From Desulfonema limicola (lineage in GTDB: Bacteria; Desulfobacterota; Desulfobacteria; Desulfobacterales; RPRI01), in NCBI GenBank assembly GCA_020723255.1, contig DYJH01000002.1:26979-60327 (forward strand): a stretch of 33,349 bases of DNA. The letters run 5' to 3'. Position numbers and translations under genes: made by a program. The notes beneath the pieces were generated by a model. It did no database searches and was not told the origin of the DNA. It worked only from the letters and a program-made list of their open reading frames with translations. How positions within the stretch are numbered: position 1 is the first letter of the stretch; each line of letters begins with the position of its first letter. Below, piece by piece: positions 1 to 8,485 of the stretch.

Positions 1-1
1 A

Positions 2-736
2 GGCCAAAATATTAGAACCGCTAATATTTTTAATCCTCTCATGTCTTCCGGTGATTTTCTCTCATATATATGTATCGATCTTGGAATATCAACAAACTCA
101 GGCAAATCACGCGGGCAACAGCTTATGTTGCTTTATAATTTTCTTTTGGAATGTTTCAAAAAAAAGCAAATGGTTTTTTTGATAATTGACGAAGCTCAGT
201 GCCTTGATGCAGAAATCCTGGAAGAAGTTCGTTTATTAACAAATTTTGAAACGTCAAGTAAAAAACTGCTTCATATTATTCTTTTAGGACAACCCGAATT
301 AAACGAAACTCTTGCAGACAAACGATTCAGAGCTTTAAAACAAAGAATTACCGTTCGTTATAATTTGAATGAGCTTAATTTTAGCGAAACAAAAGAATAT
401 ATTAAATACAGGCTAAAAAAAGCGGGATGTCGTAATCTTGCTCTTTTCGATAAAGGTTCCTTAAAAGAAATATTCAAATATTCAAAAGGCATCCCAAGAT
501 TGATAAATACTGTATGCGATCAGGCTCTCATAATTGGATTTTCACGGGATCTCAGGTTTATAAGAAAACCGGTTATAAGGGAAGTAATCAGGGATTTAGA
601 AGGGTTTAAGAGCAATATAAAGATGAGGTTTCTGCCTGTGCTCTTTGTTATTCTGTTAATATTGATTTGCGCGGCAATTGCAACTTTTATATTTTATCCT
701 CGCATTTTTGTAGCAACAATAAATTTTTTTTTATAA
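2..736 (+). CDS. ExeA/GspA-like AAA ATPase of the XrtA-locus type, 5' truncated
   Basis: This is the C-terminal part of a P-loop ATPase of the ExeA/GspA type, the class that accompanies tyrosine autokinases in XrtA/PEP-CTERM exopolysaccharide loci. The frame is open to the window edge, and the residues before the first internal ATG (41) fit the family (IFNPL), so the gene starts outside the window and its Walker A loop is missing. Walker B is clear as LIIDEAQ, followed by a sensor-type ILLGQPEL segment and an arginine-rich RLINTVCDQAL region. A hydrophobic segment of about 25 residues at the C-terminus predicts one membrane anchor. It ends 26 bases before the kinase gene, so the two are probably cotranscribed. 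Its cellular role in polymer assembly or export is inferred from the family. Confidence 0.85.
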   Translation, partial: GQNIRTANIFNPLMSSGDFLSYICIDLGISTNSGKSRGQQLMLLYNFLLECFKKKQMVFLIIDEAQCLDAEILEEVRLLTNFETSSKKLLHIILLGQPELNETLADKRFRALKQRITVRYNLNELNFSETKEYIKYRLKKAGCRNLALFDKGSLKEIFKYSKGIPRLINTVCDQALIIGFSRDLRFIRKPVIREVIRDLEGFKSNIKMRFLPVLFVILLILICAAIATFIFYPRIFVATINFFL

Positions 737-762
737 ATAACAAATATTGAGGTTATACTGTT

Positions 763-1620
763 ATGGGGAAAATATTTGAAGCACTTCAGAAAGCAGAAGA
801 AGAAAACATTCAGGCGTTTCAGGCAGACACTGTCAATTCATCATTAGATAATACTATTCTTGATGATAAACTTATATGCTATTATCAGCCCGGTTCTATT
901 GTTTCAGAACAGTTTAGAAAACTTAGAACTTATCTCCTAATGCCCGCTGCCGGTGTAAAATCCAAAACATTTCTTATATCCAGCACTTTTAGCGGAGAAG
1001 GGAAAAGCTTAATAGCAATAAACTTGGCCATTACAATAGCTATGGAATTAAACAGTCATGCACTTTTAATGGATTGTGATCTCCGTAATCCCTCACTTTC
1101 AAGGTGGTTCGGTGTTGATAAAGCAAAAGGATTATCGGATTACCTGCTAGGCAATGCAGAGTTACCCGACCTTATAATGAAAACAGGAATTGATAAACTC
1201 AACATTCTTACTGGAGGAAGCAGTCAGGATAATCCTGTTGAACTAGTAGGTTCGAAAAAAATGGAAGGTCTTGTTGACGAGTTGAAATTGCGCTATAGTG
1301 ACCGGTATATTATACTTGATTCTTCTCCGGTACTTGCGACAACAGAACCGCATGTGCTTTATAACATGGTTGACTGTATTCTTCTTGTAATAAGAGCTGG
1401 AGTTACACCAAGAGAATCGGTTCAGCAGGCTATTAAATTCCTTGGAAAAGAAAAAATTACAGGTGTTATTTTAAATGGTATGAATTTTAAATCAGCTGCG
1501 CTTCGCTCAAGATATTTTGGCACTTCTCAATATTATCCGTATTACGGAAATGTTAAAAATGATAAATTTAAAAGCGTTGGCAGTAAGATAAGTTCTATGT
1601 TCAAGAAAGATAAAAAATAA
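763..1620 (+). CDS. BY-type tyrosine autokinase (CpsD/CapB-like, XrtA-associated)
   Basis: A 285-residue bacterial tyrosine kinase that would autophosphorylate a C-terminal tyrosine cluster and regulate polymer length or export. It begins MGKIFEALQKAEEE, a typical start for the XrtA-associated group. Walker A is GEGKS at residues 78-82, Walker A' has D104 and D106 in LMDCDLR, and Walker B is ILDSSP around D186. The tail carries the tyrosine cluster Y251, Y257, Y258, Y260 and Y261. There is no N-terminal membrane domain, so a separate Wzz/GumC-like adaptor should exist, probably upstream of the window. A TGAGG ribosome binding site lies at 748-752. Confidence 0.9.
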   Translation: MGKIFEALQKAEEENIQAFQADTVNSSLDNTILDDKLICYYQPGSIVSEQFRKLRTYLLMPAAGVKSKTFLISSTFSGEGKSLIAINLAITIAMELNSHALLMDCDLRNPSLSRWFGVDKAKGLSDYLLGNAELPDLIMKTGIDKLNILTGGSSQDNPVELVGSKKMEGLVDELKLRYSDRYIILDSSPVLATTEPHVLYNMVDCILLVIRAGVTPRESVQQAIKFLGKEKITGVILNGMNFKSAALRSRYFGTSQYYPYYGNVKNDKFKSVGSKISSMFKKDKK

Positions 1621-1669
1621 ATTATTGCAATTTTAACATATATACTGTGTTTTTTTATATACATAATTG

Positions 1670-1698
1670 TTGCAAAATGATATATAATTTAATATAAT
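1670..1698 (+). promoter_or_regulatory. Predicted sigma-70 promoter for the sugar transferase gene
   Basis: TTGCAA (1670-1675) and a perfect TATAAT (1693-1698) are separated by 17 bases in an AT-rich gap between the kinase and the sugar transferase. This suggests an independent transcript starting near 1705. The surrounding AT richness makes chance matches easier. Confidence 0.5.
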
Positions 1699-1734
1699 TT
1701 TCATAAAAAAAGAACTTATATATGCCAGGAAGAT

Positions 1735-2898
1735 ATGGATACGTTAAGTTTGTGTCTTAAAAAATTTGCAGGATTTTTTCGTAAGACATCTGAAACGGAT
1801 AATGAACCACTTGCCAATTCAAGTAAGATATTTTTTAATATGTCTTATTTTCTCTATCTTCTCAAAATAGAGCGTAAAAGAACAGAACGATCAAAAAAAC
1901 CGTTTCTTCTTATGCTGCTTGATATCTCGGAGCTTAAATCTTACCACGGCAAGGATGTTGTTGTTGATAAAATAAAAGAAATTTTTATTTCCTGTTTGAG
2001 AGAAACCGATATTAGCGGATGGTATGAAGCTAATGAGATTATGGGCGCAATATTTACGGAAATAAATATAATAGATAAAACCTCTATAGAGAACTTATTT
2101 ATAAAGATAAACGACAGGATTAATAAGTCCTTTGATGCAAACATTTCAAAAAAAATAAAAATATCAATCCATACGTATCCCGAGATACACAATAATGCTT
2201 TTATTATTAATGAAGAATTGTTTGATACAAATCTGTATCCCGATTTTTCAAAGTCGAGCATTTCAAAGAAGGCGGGATCGTTTATAAAAACAATAATGGA
2301 TTTTACCGGAAGTTTATTAACTCTCATATTTCTTTCTCCTGTATTTCTTTTAATCGCAATAGCTATAAAACTGACATCAAAAGGCCCTGTTTTTTTTAAA
2401 CAGGAAAGAATGGGATTAAACGGCAAGAAATTCTCCTTTCTAAAATTCAGGTCAATGTATGAAAACAGTGATAGTAAATGCCATAAGGAATATATTGAAA
2501 AATTTATCGGGCAGGGTCAATCTGATCCAAATGCTCCGGGAGTATATAAATTATGTAATGATTCACGAATTACACCTTTAGGAAATTTTCTAAGAAAAAC
2601 CAGCTTGGATGAGCTTCCTCAATTTATAAATGTACTCAAGGGTGAGATGTCGCTTGTTGGACCACGTCCCCCTATACCTTATGAGTGTGAACTTTATGAT
2701 ATCTGGCATAAATACAGATTATTTTCCGTCAAACCAGGCATTACAGGTTTATGGCAAGTTAGAGGAAGAAGCAGAACAACTTTTGATGAAATGGTTCGTC
2801 TTGACTTAAGATATATCAATCACTGGTCTTTGTGGCTTGATATCTCACTTATATTTCAAACTCCATTTGTAATATTAACCGGTAAGGGAGCATATTAA
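1735..2898 (+). CDS. Undecaprenyl-phosphate sugar phosphotransferase with N-terminal degenerate GGDEF-like domain
   Basis: The initiating enzyme, which transfers a sugar-1-phosphate from a UDP-sugar to undecaprenyl phosphate at the inner membrane. The C-terminal half (about residues 185-387) is a bacterial sugar transferase: a hydrophobic segment at about 190-215, the acidic pair D292-E293 in TSLDELPQ, then VGPRPP and PGITGLWQV. The N-terminal 180 residues do not match the usual membrane domain of WbaP-type enzymes. Their pattern (ERKRTERSKKPFLLMLLDI, then LRETDISGWYEANEIMGAIF) resembles a nucleotide-cyclase/GGDEF fold without the GGDEF signature, so a non-catalytic regulatory domain is inferred. 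AGGAAG precedes the ATG. Sugar specificity cannot be read from the sequence. Confidence 0.88.
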   Translation: MDTLSLCLKKFAGFFRKTSETDNEPLANSSKIFFNMSYFLYLLKIERKRTERSKKPFLLMLLDISELKSYHGKDVVVDKIKEIFISCLRETDISGWYEANEIMGAIFTEINIIDKTSIENLFIKINDRINKSFDANISKKIKISIHTYPEIHNNAFIINEELFDTNLYPDFSKSSISKKAGSFIKTIMDFTGSLLTLIFLSPVFLLIAIAIKLTSKGPVFFKQERMGLNGKKFSFLKFRSMYENSDSKCHKEYIEKFIGQGQSDPNAPGVYKLCNDSRITPLGNFLRKTSLDELPQFINVLKGEMSLVGPRPPIPYECELYDIWHKYRLFSVKPGITGLWQVRGRSRTTFDEMVRLDLRYINHWSLWLDISLIFQTPFVILTGKGAY

Positions 2899-2903
2899 TA
2901 TTG

Positions 2904-2989
2904 TTAACAGCTACCGGTTCACAGTTTACAGTTTGCCGACCATCAGCCATCAACTGTAAACTGCTTTTAACCGTCAACTGCCTTTAAGG
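2904..2989. repeat. F1 intergenic repeat with 12-bp inverted repeat
   Basis: A stretch built from variants of AACTGTAAAC and AACCGTCAAC. It contains the perfect inverted repeat CAGTTTACAGTT (2922-2933) and AACTGTAAACTG (2952-2963) with an 18-base loop. The same motif family recurs at about ten other gaps in this window. Confidence 0.8.
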
Positions 2990-2997
2990 AATATGTT

Positions 2998-4002
2998 ATG
3001 ATTCACATTGGGGTAATAGGCTTTGGATACTGGGGCCCTAATCTTGTGAGAAATTTCAGCTCTGCCGATGGTTCGGAAGTTGTTTTTATTTGTGATTCTA
3101 ATCCTCAAACACTTAAAAAAGCCAGTAAGAGGCATCCCGGAATTAAAACAACAACAAATCATAAAGAACTTATTAAAGATCCCTCTGTTGATGCTGTAGT
3201 AATAGCAACCCCGGTATTTACACATCATGCACTTGCAAAAATGGCCCTTAAAGCAGGCAAAAACGTTTTTATTGAAAAACCGTTTACATATACCATACAA
3301 GAAGCCGAGGAGCTGATCGAACTTGCTGCAAAGAAAAACCTCAAGATTATGGTAGATCACACATTTCTTTATACAGGTTCGGTAAGGAGAATAAAACAAC
3401 TTGTTGACGATAAAGTTTTAGGAGATATTTACTACTACGATTCCATCAGGGTCAATCTGGGCCTCTTTCAGCACGACGTTAACGTGGTATGGGATCTAGC
3501 TCCGCACGATATCTCTATAATGCTTTATGTATTAGGCGAAAAACCGCACGCAGTCATAGCAACAGGAGCAGAACACTTTAGTCGCGGCCTTGAAGATGTG
3601 GCATATCTTACATTTTACTTTAGCAATAATTTGTTGGCGCATATCAGTGTAAATTGGCTTTCTCCAATTAAGATAAGAACCACTCTGATCGGTGGCCAAA
3701 AAAAAATGATGGTTTGGAATGATCTCGAACCTGATGAGAAAATAAAAATATATGATAAAGGTGTTCAGGTAAAAACCAAAGAGGGAAAGTATAACCTCCT
3801 TGTATCTTATCGTTCGGGAGATATGTGGGCGCCGAAGATTGACCATACCGAAGCTCTTAAACTCACAGCTGATAGTTTTGTAAGCTATTTAAATGGAGGC
3901 GGCAGAGTTGTAAATGATGGAACAGCAGGGCTTGAGGTGGTAAGAATACTTGAAGCATCAACAGCATCACTTAAAAATAACGGTAACATGGTGTATCTGT
4001 GA
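2998..4002 (+). CDS. Gfo/Idh/MocA-family NAD-dependent sugar dehydrogenase (UDP-sugar 3-dehydrogenase type)
   Basis: A 334-residue oxidoreductase with an N-terminal Rossmann fold (G8-F-G-Y-W-G13) and the family catalytic motif EKP at residues 93-95 (K94), followed by a GFO-type C-terminal domain with WDLAPHD. Next to an acetyltransferase and a DegT aminotransferase, the likely role is oxidation of C3 of a UDP-sugar, as for WbpB/WlbA in UDP-2,3-diacetamido-uronic acid synthesis. The substrate is inferred from context. The stop overlaps the next start by 4 bases (GTGA at 3999-4002), so translation is probably coupled. AAGGA precedes the ATG and lies just after the F1 repeat. Confidence 0.85.
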   Translation: MIHIGVIGFGYWGPNLVRNFSSADGSEVVFICDSNPQTLKKASKRHPGIKTTTNHKELIKDPSVDAVVIATPVFTHHALAKMALKAGKNVFIEKPFTYTIQEAEELIELAAKKNLKIMVDHTFLYTGSVRRIKQLVDDKVLGDIYYYDSIRVNLGLFQHDVNVVWDLAPHDISIMLYVLGEKPHAVIATGAEHFSRGLEDVAYLTFYFSNNLLAHISVNWLSPIKIRTTLIGGQKKMMVWNDLEPDEKIKIYDKGVQVKTKEGKYNLLVSYRSGDMWAPKIDHTEALKLTADSFVSYLNGGGRVVNDGTAGLEVVRILEASTASLKNNGNMVYL

Positions 4003-4499
4003 ATTATCTCTGCATAGCTGATGACGTAAAGTTTGGAAATAATGTTAAGCTTTCAAAATATATAAACCTCTATGGATGCTCTATAGGTGACAATACAAAG
4101 ATCGGTGCATTTGTGGAAATACAGAAGAATGCGTTTATAGGGAAAAATTGCAAGGTATCAAGCCATTCGTTTATTTGCGAGGGTGTAACCATTGAAGATG
4201 AAGTGTTCATAGGTCACAATGTAACTTTTATAAATGATAAAAAGCCACGCGCCACCACAAATAACGGCAAATTACAGACTGAGTCTGATTGGAAGGTAGA
4301 GCCTACGCTTGTTAAAAGAGGGGCATCGATAGGTTCGAGCTGTACAATTCTATCAAATATTACAATAGGCGAATATGCAATAATCGGCGCGGGAAGCGTA
4401 GTTACAAAAGATGTGCCCCCTAACGCTATTGTTGCTGGAAATCCGGCCAAAATACTTAAAAAATTGGATAGTAATAATTATGAAAGTGCCATTTCTTGA
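3999..4499 (+). CDS. wbpD: Left-handed beta-helix N-acetyltransferase, first copy (WbpD-like)
   Basis: A 166-residue hexapeptide-repeat acyltransferase that would acetylate the 3-amino group made by the adjacent aminotransferase, using acetyl-CoA. Imperfect [LIV]-G-x4 turns run through the protein (for example IGDNTKIGAFVEI and IGEYAIIGAGSVV), ending with the typical VVTKDVPPNAIVAGNPAK. The conserved segment GHNVTFINDKKPRA matches the FIND(K/D)xxPRA pattern of the WbpD/WlbB group. The start is GTG, overlapping the preceding stop by 4 bases. The 3' end overlaps the aminotransferase gene by 20 bases. A paralogue lies at 22544-23008. Confidence 0.88.
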   Translation: MNYLCIADDVKFGNNVKLSKYINLYGCSIGDNTKIGAFVEIQKNAFIGKNCKVSSHSFICEGVTIEDEVFIGHNVTFINDKKPRATTNNGKLQTESDWKVEPTLVKRGASIGSSCTILSNITIGEYAIIGAGSVVTKDVPPNAIVAGNPAKILKKLDSNNYESAIS

Positions 4500-5595
4500 T
4501 CTTAAAGCTCAATATCTGTCGATTAAGTATGAAATTGACCTTGCAATACATCAGGTTATTGATAATTCAGCATTTGCTGGGGGGCCTTTTGTGGAGAAAT
4601 TTGAAAAGGCATTCGCACCATACTGCCAATGCAAAGAAGCTATTGGCGTGGGAAGCGGAACTGATGCGCTATGGATCGCTTTGATTGCTCTTGGGATCGG
4701 CGATGGCGACGAGGTCATTACGGTTCCATCCTCTTTTATCGCAACAGCGGAAGCCATTAGCTTCACCGGAGCAAAACCAGTTTTTGTCGATATCGATAAA
4801 GATACCTGCAATATGAATCCCGATCTTATTGAAGCGGCTATTACTTCCAGGACAAAAGCTATTATTCCCGTACACCTTTTTGGTCAGATGGCAGATATGG
4901 ATCCGATCATAAAAATCGCAAATAAGCGCAACCTGTTCGTAATCGAAGATGCATGCCAGGCTCACGGGGCGGAATATAAGGGAAAAAGAGCAGGATCTAT
5001 AGGCGATGCCGGATGCTTCAGTTTTTATCCCGGCAAAAATCTTGGGGCATACGGTGAAGCCGGAGCGGTAGTCACAAACAATGCCGGACTGGCTGAAATA
5101 ATGCGTATATTCAGGGATCATGGGCAGTCAAAAAAATATTGCCACAAAATAATAGGCTGGAACGGGCGTATGGACGGAATCCAGGGGGCAATACTTGAAG
5201 CAAAACTAAAACATCTTTCCGCATGGAACGATGCCAGACGGGAACATGCCGGAGTATATAAAGAACTGCTTAAAGATATAGACCGTATTTCACTTCCTGT
5301 TGAAATGACACAAACAAAACACGTTTATCACATCTATGCAATAAAGACAAAAAGGAGGGATGAACTTATAAAATATCTTACAGAAAAGGAGATCTCTTGC
5401 GGAATTCATTATCCCGTTCCTATACATCTTCAGGATGCCTATAAGAATATGGGGCTTAAAAAGGGCTGTTTCCCGGCATCTGAAAATTGTGCGGATGAAT
5501 TTGTCTCCCTTCCTATGTTTCCTGAATTGAGCAGAGATCAGATTGAGTTTGTAGCGCAGGAAATAATAAATTTTATAAAAACGGTTGACAGTTGA
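4480..5595 (+). CDS. wbpE: DegT/DnrJ/EryC1 PLP-dependent sugar aminotransferase, first copy (WbpE-like)
   Basis: A fold-type I aminotransferase of 371 residues from ATG 4480. It would transfer an amino group from glutamate to the 3-keto UDP-sugar made by the upstream dehydrogenase. The PLP-binding lysine is K186 in FYPGKNLGA, and IEDACQAHGA supplies the aspartate that holds the PLP ring nitrogen. A start further upstream at 4411 is in frame but would overlap the acetyltransferase by 89 bases. ATG 4480 gives MKVPFLDLKAQY, the usual N-terminus. The last codons and the stop (5593-5595) lie inside an F1 repeat that forms a long hairpin, so the C-terminal TVDS is repeat-encoded. A paralogue is at 23537-24688. 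Confidence 0.92.
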   Translation: MKVPFLDLKAQYLSIKYEIDLAIHQVIDNSAFAGGPFVEKFEKAFAPYCQCKEAIGVGSGTDALWIALIALGIGDGDEVITVPSSFIATAEAISFTGAKPVFVDIDKDTCNMNPDLIEAAITSRTKAIIPVHLFGQMADMDPIIKIANKRNLFVIEDACQAHGAEYKGKRAGSIGDAGCFSFYPGKNLGAYGEAGAVVTNNAGLAEIMRIFRDHGQSKKYCHKIIGWNGRMDGIQGAILEAKLKHLSAWNDARREHAGVYKELLKDIDRISLPVEMTQTKHVYHIYAIKTKRRDELIKYLTEKEISCGIHYPVPIHLQDAYKNMGLKKGCFPASENCADEFVSLPMFPELSRDQIEFVAQEIINFIKTVDS

Positions 5596-5642
5596 CGGCT
5601 TCAGGTTAACTGTCAACCGTGAACCGGAAACTGGAAACCGTG
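5581..5642. repeat. F1 repeat hairpin overlapping a stop and the next start
   Basis: The perfect 13-base inverted repeat ACGGTTGACAGTT (5581-5593) and AACTGTCAACCGT (5608-5620) extends by three more pairs (one a G-T) to a 16-bp stem with an 8-base loop. The left arm contains the last codons and part of the stop of the aminotransferase gene. The right arm ends on the first candidate GTG (5619) of the next gene. It could act as a translational or RNA-stability element between two operon genes; that role is inference. Confidence 0.8.
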
Positions 5643-6680
5643 GACTCTGCTTTTCAGATCTTGGATCCTAAAATCTGTGAAAAATGGGATGATGAAATTA
5701 ACGCGTTCAACGACAGTTCCTTTTTTCATTCAACAGCCTGGTCAAAAGTTTTATCCGATTCATACTGTTATACCCCATGTTATTTTATATCGTATGATAA
5801 TGGCAAGATGTCTTCTATAGTTCCAATGATGGATATAAAAAGTGTTTTATCCGGACATAGAGGGGTGTCTCTTCCATTCACCGATTATTGTAATCCGCTT
5901 GTATCAGAAAGTATAGAGTTTCATGAAATATTTGACCGGATTGTAAAATACGCAAAAAATAATGATTGGAGGTTTGTAGAGCTTAGAGGGGGCGATCAAT
6001 ATTTGCCTGATGCAATTCCTTCTTCCATTTTCTTGGGACATTATATTAAACTTTCATGCCAAGAAAACGAAACTTATAAACTTTTAAAAAATACTTTTAA
6101 AAGAAATATAAAAAAAGCTGTTACAAGCGGAGTTAATGTTAATTTCTTTTCTACACTTGAAGCTGTTAAAGAATTTTACAGACTTAACTGTATTACAAGG
6201 AAAAGACATGGTCTTCCCCCGCAGTCATATCGTTTTTTTAAAAAAATATATGAATACATTATAGCAAAACAGCAAGGAATTGTAGTTCTTGCCTCTTATA
6301 ATAATAATTATATAGCAGGAGCTGTTTTTCTGCATTTTGGCAATACTGCTATTTACAAGTTTGGCGCCTCGGATATGAAGTATCAGAATCTGAGAGCAAA
6401 TAATCTTGTTATGTGGGAAGCCATTAAATGGTATTCCAATAAAAAATATAAAAACATTTTTCTCGGACGAACAGAGCTTGAAAATCAGGGGCTGAGACAG
6501 TTCAAGTTGGGTATGGGCGCGCAGGAATATCCCATTAAATATTACCGTTATAACATTAAAACCGGTTCATTTACGAAGGAACCGGAAAAAATCAGCCTGT
6601 TTCAGGCCAAAGTATTTGCTAAGATGCCTGTATTTATGCTTAAAATTATTGGAACGCTTTATTACAGGCATGCCGGGTAA
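5619..6680 (+). CDS. FemAB/GNAT-fold aminoacyl- or acyltransferase-like protein
   Basis: A 353-residue protein of the FemAB-like, double-GNAT superfamily often found in XrtA-type exopolysaccharide loci. Supporting segments are FFHSTAWSKVL near the N-terminus, a central FKRNIKKA motif, AGAVFLHFGNTAIYKFGASD, and LRANNLVMWEAIKW near the C-terminus. Known FemAB enzymes add amino acids to peptidoglycan precursors, but the polysaccharide-locus branch has no established substrate. The start is uncertain: GTG 5619 and GTG 5640 are both in frame and both sit in or at the edge of an F1 repeat, and no better start exists downstream. A second member of the superfamily is at 30734-31843. Confidence 0.75.
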   Translation: MNRKLETVDSAFQILDPKICEKWDDEINAFNDSSFFHSTAWSKVLSDSYCYTPCYFISYDNGKMSSIVPMMDIKSVLSGHRGVSLPFTDYCNPLVSESIEFHEIFDRIVKYAKNNDWRFVELRGGDQYLPDAIPSSIFLGHYIKLSCQENETYKLLKNTFKRNIKKAVTSGVNVNFFSTLEAVKEFYRLNCITRKRHGLPPQSYRFFKKIYEYIIAKQQGIVVLASYNNNYIAGAVFLHFGNTAIYKFGASDMKYQNLRANNLVMWEAIKWYSNKKYKNIFLGRTELENQGLRQFKLGMGAQEYPIKYYRYNIKTGSFTKEPEKISLFQAKVFAKMPVFMLKIIGTLYYRHAG

Positions 6681-6729
6681 TTCATATCTTTAGTTTAAGG
6701 CAATTTGTGCCGATTTATAGCTCAGCAGT

Positions 6730-6772
6730 TATAAAAGCTCTCTAAATGTAACTGACGGGGCGGAGCTTTATA
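6730..6772. other. Imperfect inverted repeat in the leader before the 6800 gene
   Basis: TATAAAAGCTC (6730-6740) can pair with GAGCTTTATA (6763-6772) with one bulged A and a loop of about 22 bases. It lies in the 119-base gap before the dehydrogenase, whose GGGGAAAGG ribosome binding site follows. A leader structure is possible; there is no run of T to make it a terminator. Confidence 0.35.
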
Positions 6773-6799
6773 CTCATGAGGGGAAAGGTGTAAAATTTT

Positions 6800-8485
6800 A
6801 TGGCCATTAAAAAAATGACAAAAAACAAAAAAACAATAGTTAATCACGAATCGGTCTCCGTTTCTCCCAGCGGTGAAGCCTTCCCTATCCCAGGTCAGGA
6901 AGACTACAAAAGAGAACTCGCCAGGTTAAAAACCCTTGTTGCCGGTCAGCGAAAGTTAAATCGTGAGATAGTAGTTGTTATGGGGGTAGGCTTTGTCGGA
7001 GCAGTAATGGCCGGAGTAATTGCAGATTCGGTTGATAAATCGAGCGGCAAACCCGGTAAGTTTGTAATCGGTATGCAGCGCCCCTCTCCCCGTTCTTTCT
7101 GGAAAATACCTTATATGAATCGTGGCATAGCGCCGGTAGAAGCTGAAGATCCTGAAGTTGCCCCGCTTATTGAACGCTGCGTAAAAAAGAAAAAAAATCT
7201 AATCGCAACTTTTACACATGACTCCCTGAGCCTGGCTGATGTTGTTGTCGTTGATGTTCAGTGCGATTATTTTAAAGAAACTCTCGGTAACTGCCGTGAA
7301 GGCCATGCCGAAATAGCGGCTCTTGAGGAGAGCCTCAAGATAATTGGTGAAAAAGTTAATCCTGATTGCCTTGTCCTTATTGAAACAACAGTTCCTCCGG
7401 GAACAACTGAATATGTGGCATATCCTATTGTAAAAAAAGCTTTCGAAAAAAGGGGCATTAAGTCGGAACCGCTGCTGGCGCATTCATATGAAAGAGTCAT
7501 GCCCGGGCGTGATTACGTTGCTTCCATCCGTGATTTCTGGCGTGTATGCAGCGGAATAAATGATATTGCAAAAAAGCGAGTTGAAAAATTCCTGAATGAA
7601 ATATTGAATACGGATAAGTTCCCTCTTACCGTTCTTGAACGCCCGATTGAAAGTGAAACCTGCAAAATTATAGAAAACTCTTATCGTGCAACTATACTGG
7701 CATTTCTCAATGAATGGAGCCTGTTTGCTGAACGCAATGGTGTGGATCTTATAAAAGTTATCAAGGCTATAAAAGTCAGGCCCACTCATAACAATATAAT
7801 ATTTCCGGGACCGGGGATAGGCGGTTATTGCCTTCCAAAAGACGGCGGGCTGGGAGTCTGGTCTTATCATACGCTTATGGGTTTCGATGACGATATATTC
7901 AAAATCACACCGCTTGCAATAGATATAAATGATACCCGTTCACTTCATGCTGCCGAGCTGGTCCGTGACGCCTTAAGAAATATGAGCAAAATTGTAGCAG
8001 CCTCAAAAGTTGCAGTTTTAGGAGCTTCCTACAGAGAAGATGTTGGAGATACCCGCTACAGCGGATCAGAAATTCTGGTGCGCAAACTCAGTGAGATGGG
8101 GGCAGAAATAGGCGTTCATGACCCCTATGTAAAACACTGGTGGGAACTTGAAAAGCAGGATATCTATCCTGCCCCCGGGCATTCATGGGCGCGTTTTTTC
8201 AGAAATCAGGATAAACTTTCAGAAACACATATAGAACATGACATTAAAAAAGTTCTGAAGGGGGTAGATGCTCTGGTTCTGGCAGTTCGCCATCAGGACT
8301 ATCTTAAACTTGATCCGGATGATGTTTTCAAAATGGTCGGCAAACCATTTGCTGTCATCGATTGCTTCGGCATCCTCGATGACCGGCAAATACAGCGTTA
8401 TTTCGAACTTGGCTGCGAAGTAAAAGGATTGGGCAGGGGGCATGTGAAAAGAATAAAGGATAATATAAAAAGGATAGTCCCATGA
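6800..8485 (+). CDS. UDP-glucose/GDP-mannose dehydrogenase family nucleotide-sugar 6-dehydrogenase, extended form
   Basis: A 561-residue NAD-dependent dehydrogenase, longer than the usual 420-450 of the family. After a charged N-terminal extension of about 55 residues comes the Rossmann motif GVGFVG (62-67). The central domain carries PIESETCKIIENSYRA, and the catalytic cysteine is C344 in GPGIGGYCLPKD. The GPGIGG form resembles UDP-HexNAc 6-dehydrogenases (WbpA/WecC type) more than plain UDP-glucose dehydrogenase, which fits a role in forming a HexNAc-uronic acid. This assignment is inferred. The stop overlaps the next start by 4 bases (ATGA, 8482-8485). Confidence 0.82.
   Translation: MAIKKMTKNKKTIVNHESVSVSPSGEAFPIPGQEDYKRELARLKTLVAGQRKLNREIVVVMGVGFVGAVMAGVIADSVDKSSGKPGKFVIGMQRPSPRSFWKIPYMNRGIAPVEAEDPEVAPLIERCVKKKKNLIATFTHDSLSLADVVVVDVQCDYFKETLGNCREGHAEIAALEESLKIIGEKVNPDCLVLIETTVPPGTTEYVAYPIVKKAFEKRGIKSEPLLAHSYERVMPGRDYVASIRDFWRVCSGINDIAKKRVEKFLNEILNTDKFPLTVLERPIESETCKIIENSYRATILAFLNEWSLFAERNGVDLIKVIKAIKVRPTHNNIIFPGPGIGGYCLPKDGGLGVWSYHTLMGFDDDIFKITPLAIDINDTRSLHAAELVRDALRNMSKIVAASKVAVLGASYREDVGDTRYSGSEILVRKLSEMGAEIGVHDPYVKHWWELEKQDIYPAPGHSWARFFRNQDKLSETHIEHDIKKVLKGVDALVLAVRHQDYLKLDPDDVFKMVGKPFAVIDCFGILDDRQIQRYFELGCEVKGLGRGHVKRIKDNIKRIVP

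Noticed and set aside
4411-4479. Upstream in-frame start of the first DegT aminotransferase
   Set aside because: It would overlap the acetyltransferase by 89 bases and adds residues not found in the family.
6716-6760. tRNA-like D-arm (TAGCTCAGC) in the gap before the 6800 gene
   Set aside because: No anticodon arm or TTCGAATC-type T arm follows at the right distance, and the acceptor ends do not pair.
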